Positions 61,627-64,000 of a stretch of 64,000 bases of DNA are shown in pieces. The DNA is from Vibrio sinaloensis DSM 21326 (lineage in GTDB: Bacteria > Pseudomonadota > Gammaproteobacteria > Enterobacterales > Vibrionaceae): NCBI RefSeq assembly GCF_000189275.1, contig NZ_AEVT01000117.1, forward strand, positions 62,001-126,000. Direction: 5' to 3'. Under the pieces are notes generated by a model. That model was not told where the DNA came from. It made no database searches and saw nothing but the letters and a program-made list of their open reading frames with translations. Each line of letters begins with the position of its first letter. The first letter of the stretch is position 1. The translations under genes and the position numbers were made by a program.

Positions 61627-62481
61627 CTAGCTGTCTTTAATTTCTAACAACTTTACGCACTGGCTTGGAAGCGCTTTGGGCTTTTTCTTTTTGGGCTTGC
61701 TCGTGGCCGCTTTTGGTGCCGCAGGTTTTGGTTGTGGCTTCCAACTCGCTAATTCCGCACCGCAACCATCGCCAGCAGGAGGAGCTGCTTGAGGTTGACA
61801 GGAACTGCTGCCTTGCGGGCATTTCAGTCTTACATGCATGTGATAATGATGCCCCCACCACGGTCGTACTTTACGTAGCCATTGGCGATCACCCTGCCCC
61901 TCTGTGGCGCATAACTTTTCTTTAATCACTGGATGCACAAAAATACGTGCGACCTGTTGATCTTGGGCCGCCATTTTAACCAGCTCGAAATGGCGATGAT
62001 CCCAGTTACTCTTCAGCAATCGGTATTGTTGCAAGTTCACCATGCTCAAAGGTTCAGGTTGAGACAACTGCTGAGCAGACAGTTTGTCGTCCGCTAGCTT
62101 CAGCCAGATATCGATATCCAACCCAGTTTGATGACTTGAGTGGCCTGAAGAAAAACGCCCACCTTGAGGTAAGGACATGTCGCCGATAAGAATATGAGTC
62201 GCCAATTGTTGCTGAGCAAGGTTGGCTAACCGCTCAACAAAACTGACCGCATCAGGATGGCCATAATAGCGCTCACGTTGACTTCGCAGTACTTGATAGC
62301 CTTGTCCATCTAATGGCAACGATGCTGCGCCAGTCAAACAGCCATTGGCGTAGCTGCCGATCGCATCGGGCGCATGCTGTGAAGGCGCTGATTTTTGCTC
62401 CCAAGGGCTGGCATTAAGAAACGGAGTAAATAAAAGACCTGTCAGAGCCCAAGCTCGCATCGAATGACCTAAGTTGAACAT
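61627..62481 (-). CDS. mepA: Penicillin-insensitive murein endopeptidase MepA
   Basis: A periplasmic zinc endopeptidase that cleaves D-Ala-mDAP cross-links in peptidoglycan. The signal peptide is at about 1-24 (ending LNAS). The LAS metallopeptidase motifs are GRFSSGHSSHQTGLDIDIW (about 107-125), with the first zinc His and Asp, and WWGHHYHMHVRLKCP (about 207-221), with the other His. The 284 residues match E. coli MepA (274), with a basic Lys/Pro-rich tail (SKPKKKKPKALP). The start follows GGAG. It lies 33 bases after a DUF1904 gene. Confidence 0.94.
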   Translation of the reverse strand: MFNLGHSMRAWALTGLLFTPFLNASPWEQKSAPSQHAPDAIGSYANGCLTGAASLPLDGQGYQVLRSQRERYYGHPDAVSFVERLANLAQQQLATHILIGDMSLPQGGRFSSGHSSHQTGLDIDIWLKLADDKLSAQQLSQPEPLSMVNLQQYRLLKSNWDHRHFELVKMAAQDQQVARIFVHPVIKEKLCATEGQGDRQWLRKVRPWWGHHYHMHVRLKCPQGSSSCQPQAAPPAGDGCGAELASWKPQPKPAAPKAATSKPKKKKPKALPSQCVKLLEIKDS

Positions 62482-62514
62482 ATTGAGCTCCTTCTTGCTT
62501 TCCTTTCGCTGGCG

Positions 62515-62850
62515 CTAGTAATGTTCGCCGTTGTCGTAATACCCTTTCGCCTCAAGCGCATTGAAAATAACCGCGACATCCACATCTTCACCGATCATCC
62601 CACGGACTTGGCGAGTAATAATGCCAGCAACAGCATCTTGTGTTTCTTGGCCGCGATCAAACCACAACACTTCGACAAATGGATACGCTTGACTCACTTC
62701 ACCTTCATGATAAAACGTCGTGTAGATATATTCGAAGGTAAAGTCCTCTCGAGGGCAGTCCATATGCGGTTGCAGTTCATCGATAAGAGACTTAGACAGA
62801 GTTTGCACAGTTTGTGGCTCTACAGCACGAAAACGTAAATGTGGCATCAT
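62515..62850 (-). CDS. DUF1904 family protein
   Basis: A 111-residue cytoplasmic protein with no signal or membrane segment. The text (MPHLRFRAVEPQTVQTLSKSLIDEL, YTTFYHEGEVSQAYPFVEVLWFDRG) fits the DUF1904 group, a tautomerase-like fold of unknown function. AAGGAAG precedes the ATG. It is probably cotranscribed with mepA. No catalytic residue can be named. Confidence 0.75.
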   Translation of the reverse strand: MMPHLRFRAVEPQTVQTLSKSLIDELQPHMDCPREDFTFEYIYTTFYHEGEVSQAYPFVEVLWFDRGQETQDAVAGIITRQVRGMIGEDVDVAVIFNALEAKGYYDNGEHY

Positions 62851-62942
62851 TTGCTTCCTTTTATTATTTGTTTGGCCATCATACCAAGTTCTTGCCCATT
62901 GTCTCGATAGACACTCTTTTACGAGAGGTTTGTGGATAATGA

Positions 62943-63491
62943 TTAATCTATCTCGTCGTTCAGGCGCTCAAGATTAGGGCGCAGCGTTAACGTCATCATC
63001 TCTCCATCGCTGTGCAAAATGGCCTGCCACTTGGTATGAGTCCAATCCATTTCACGAACGGCCTCTTGGGGGAAACGATTGAGAAACTGAATCAGCGCCT
63101 TATCGACCTGATTACGCTGCTTGGTCGATTTAGCCAGTCGTAGAGCTTCAGTGACATTAAAGCTCTCATTAGCGATAGAAATTCGATCCAATTGAAAGCC
63201 GTCTCTACGTAAATTGAGTTGAACCTCGCTAAGCTGATGAGCCGAATAAGGCGCCAATAAAGTTAAGTTAACCGTATCTGCGGTTATGACCAATTCGGCA
63301 TAGAAGGATAGGCGATAGTAGCCGAACTCATCTAAACAATAACGTAGCTCACGTTCCCCACAAGCATACCAATCACTGCCCTCCACCTGTTGGCGTAACT
63401 GTTCTTGGCTCAAACTCGCTAATGAATTTAACCCTGCCTGAGCCTGGAAAGTCGCAATGAGTAATATGCAATACAGCCGAACAATACGCAT
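62943..63491 (-). CDS. Predicted periplasmic protein, unknown
   Basis: A 182-residue protein with a signal peptide at about 1-19 (ending AQA). I recognise no family. It has two Cys close together (YACGERELRYC, about 43-53) that could form a disulfide, an alternating beta pattern (VITADTVNLTLLAP, VQLNLRRDGFQLDRISI), and a short helical tail. It lies directly downstream of secF, separated by a terminator, and 92 bases before the DUF1904 gene. GGAG precedes the ATG. Confidence 0.7.
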   Translation of the reverse strand: MRIVRLYCILLIATFQAQAGLNSLASLSQEQLRQQVEGSDWYACGERELRYCLDEFGYYRLSFYAELVITADTVNLTLLAPYSAHQLSEVQLNLRRDGFQLDRISIANESFNVTEALRLAKSTKQRNQVDKALIQFLNRFPQEAVREMDWTHTKWQAILHSDGEMMTLTLRPNLERLNDEID

Positions 63492-63510
63492 AGAGTCTCC
63501 ATAAAAAACA

Positions 63511-63536
63511 AAGCCGCTGACAAGTCAGCGGCTTTT
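63511..63536 (-). terminator. Intrinsic terminator of secF
   Basis: A 12-base stem AAAGCCGCTGAC with GTCAGCGGCTTT around AA. On the minus strand it is followed by GTTTTTTATG. It lies 15 bases after the secF stop. Confidence 0.9.
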
Positions 63537-63551
63537 CTGTTCATGTATGCC

Positions 63552-64000
63552 TTATGGCATCTCGTCGAACTCTGCACCCTCTTTTTCTACTTGAGGTGGC
63601 ATTAGGTGTTCTTTGGTAATACCTAGTTTCAATGCCAGTGCCGAGGCAACATAGATTGAAGAGTACGTACCTACCGTAATACCCAGTAGAAGTGCGGTAG
63701 CAAAGCCGTGAATCAACGCACCGCCTTGAGTAAACAGGGCGATAACTACGAACAAGGTCGTACCAGAGGTAATCAAAGTACGGCTCAATGTTTGTGTAAT
63801 TGAGCTGTTCATGATGTCAGCGGGTTCACCTTTACGCATCTTACGGAAGTTTTCTCGGATACGGTCGAATACAACAATGGTATCGTTGAGCGAGTAACCA
63901 ACCACCGTCAGCAATGCCGCCACAATAGTCAGGTCAACCTCAATCTGCATTAACGAGAATACGCCAAGAGTGATGATCACGTCGTGTGCCAGTGCCAATA
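63552..64000 (-). CDS. secF: Protein translocase subunit SecF, 3' part (cut by window edge)
   Basis: The C-terminal 149 residues of SecF, which with SecD uses proton flow to help proteins leave the SecYEG channel. The visible part has the family text ALLTVVGYSLNDTIVVFDRIRENFR (longer in the gene), SITQTLSRTLITSGTTL and the last membrane helices, ending in an acidic tail. The start lies beyond the window; the last codon at the edge is in the middle of a helix (ALAHDV). Confidence 0.95.
   Translation of the reverse strand, partial: LALAHDVIITLGVFSLMQIEVDLTIVAALLTVVGYSLNDTIVVFDRIRENFRKMRKGEPADIMNSSITQTLSRTLITSGTTLFVVIALFTQGGALIHGFATALLLGITVGTYSSIYVASALALKLGITKEHLMPPQVEKEGAEFDEMP

Noticed and set aside
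1..64000. tRNA, rRNA, CRISPR, insertion sequence or prophage
   Set aside because: Looked for throughout. No cloverleaf, spaced repeat array, transposase or phage gene was recognised.

Overview
The window looks like a chromosomal segment of a Vibrio species (Vibrionaceae, Gammaproteobacteria). The evidence is the gene content and order. The run rlmN-rodZ-ispG-hisS-yfgM-bamB-der beside yfgJ, xseA and guaBA is a conserved gammaproteobacterial neighbourhood. The order phoB-phoR-pstS, ppx-ppk, pstCAB-phoU is the vibrio arrangement of the phosphate genes. No rRNA, tRNA, insertion sequence, prophage or CRISPR array was found. Coding density is high and most of the window is core genome.

Layout. (a) 1-686: the 5' part of a secreted GH19 chitinase, cut by the left edge. 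(b) 0.9-5.9 kb: guaA and guaB for GMP synthesis, then xseA and the zinc-ribbon gene yfgJ. (c) 6-8 kb: a GAF-GGDEF diguanylate cyclase and a free-standing AlaX-like editing protein. (d) 8.2-19.7 kb: der, bamB, yfgM, hisS, ispG, rodZ, rlmN, csdE, tcdA, mltA and a DUF2850-type membrane protein, all on the minus strand. (e) 19.9-31.1 kb: argA (+), a small candidate ORF, then recC-recB-recD with an unusual structured gap between recC and recB. (f) 31.3-39.5 kb: a six-gene ABC importer matching the rhizobial glycerol system glpSTPQUV, with a divergent sigma-54 activator of the AcoR/DhaR type. (g) 39.5-43.7 kb: a TDT-family transporter, a divergent LysR regulator, SOS-linked yebG, cutC and a PPK2 polyphosphate kinase. 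(h) 43.7-56 kb: phosphate and polyphosphate block phoU-pstB-pstA-pstC, ppk-ppx, pstS-phoR-phoB. (i) 56.2-64 kb: rdgC, trhP-yfhL, a cydAB-type quinol oxidase, mepA, a DUF1904 gene, an unrecognised periplasmic protein and the 3' part of secF.

How genes work together. The phosphate block joins sensing (PhoR/PhoB), uptake (PstS, PstCAB, PhoU) and phosphate storage as polyphosphate (PPK1, PPX, PPK2). Pho-box-like sites sit in front of phoB and pstC. PstC and PstA are both much larger than their usual homologues. The glycerol-type ABC operon has a sigma-54-type promoter facing the activator gene, with several palindromes between them. Its two ATPases carry complementary losses of conserved motifs, which predicts one working and one degenerate ATP site. 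This is the most interesting system in the window.

Regulatory sites read directly from the sequence include a PurR-like operator between guaB and guaA, tandem ArgR-like boxes before argA, a LexA box before yebG, an FNR-like box before cydA, and a hairpin that covers the chitinase ribosome-binding site. All operator calls are consensus matches made by eye. Functions are inferred from recognised motifs and context, without database searches.
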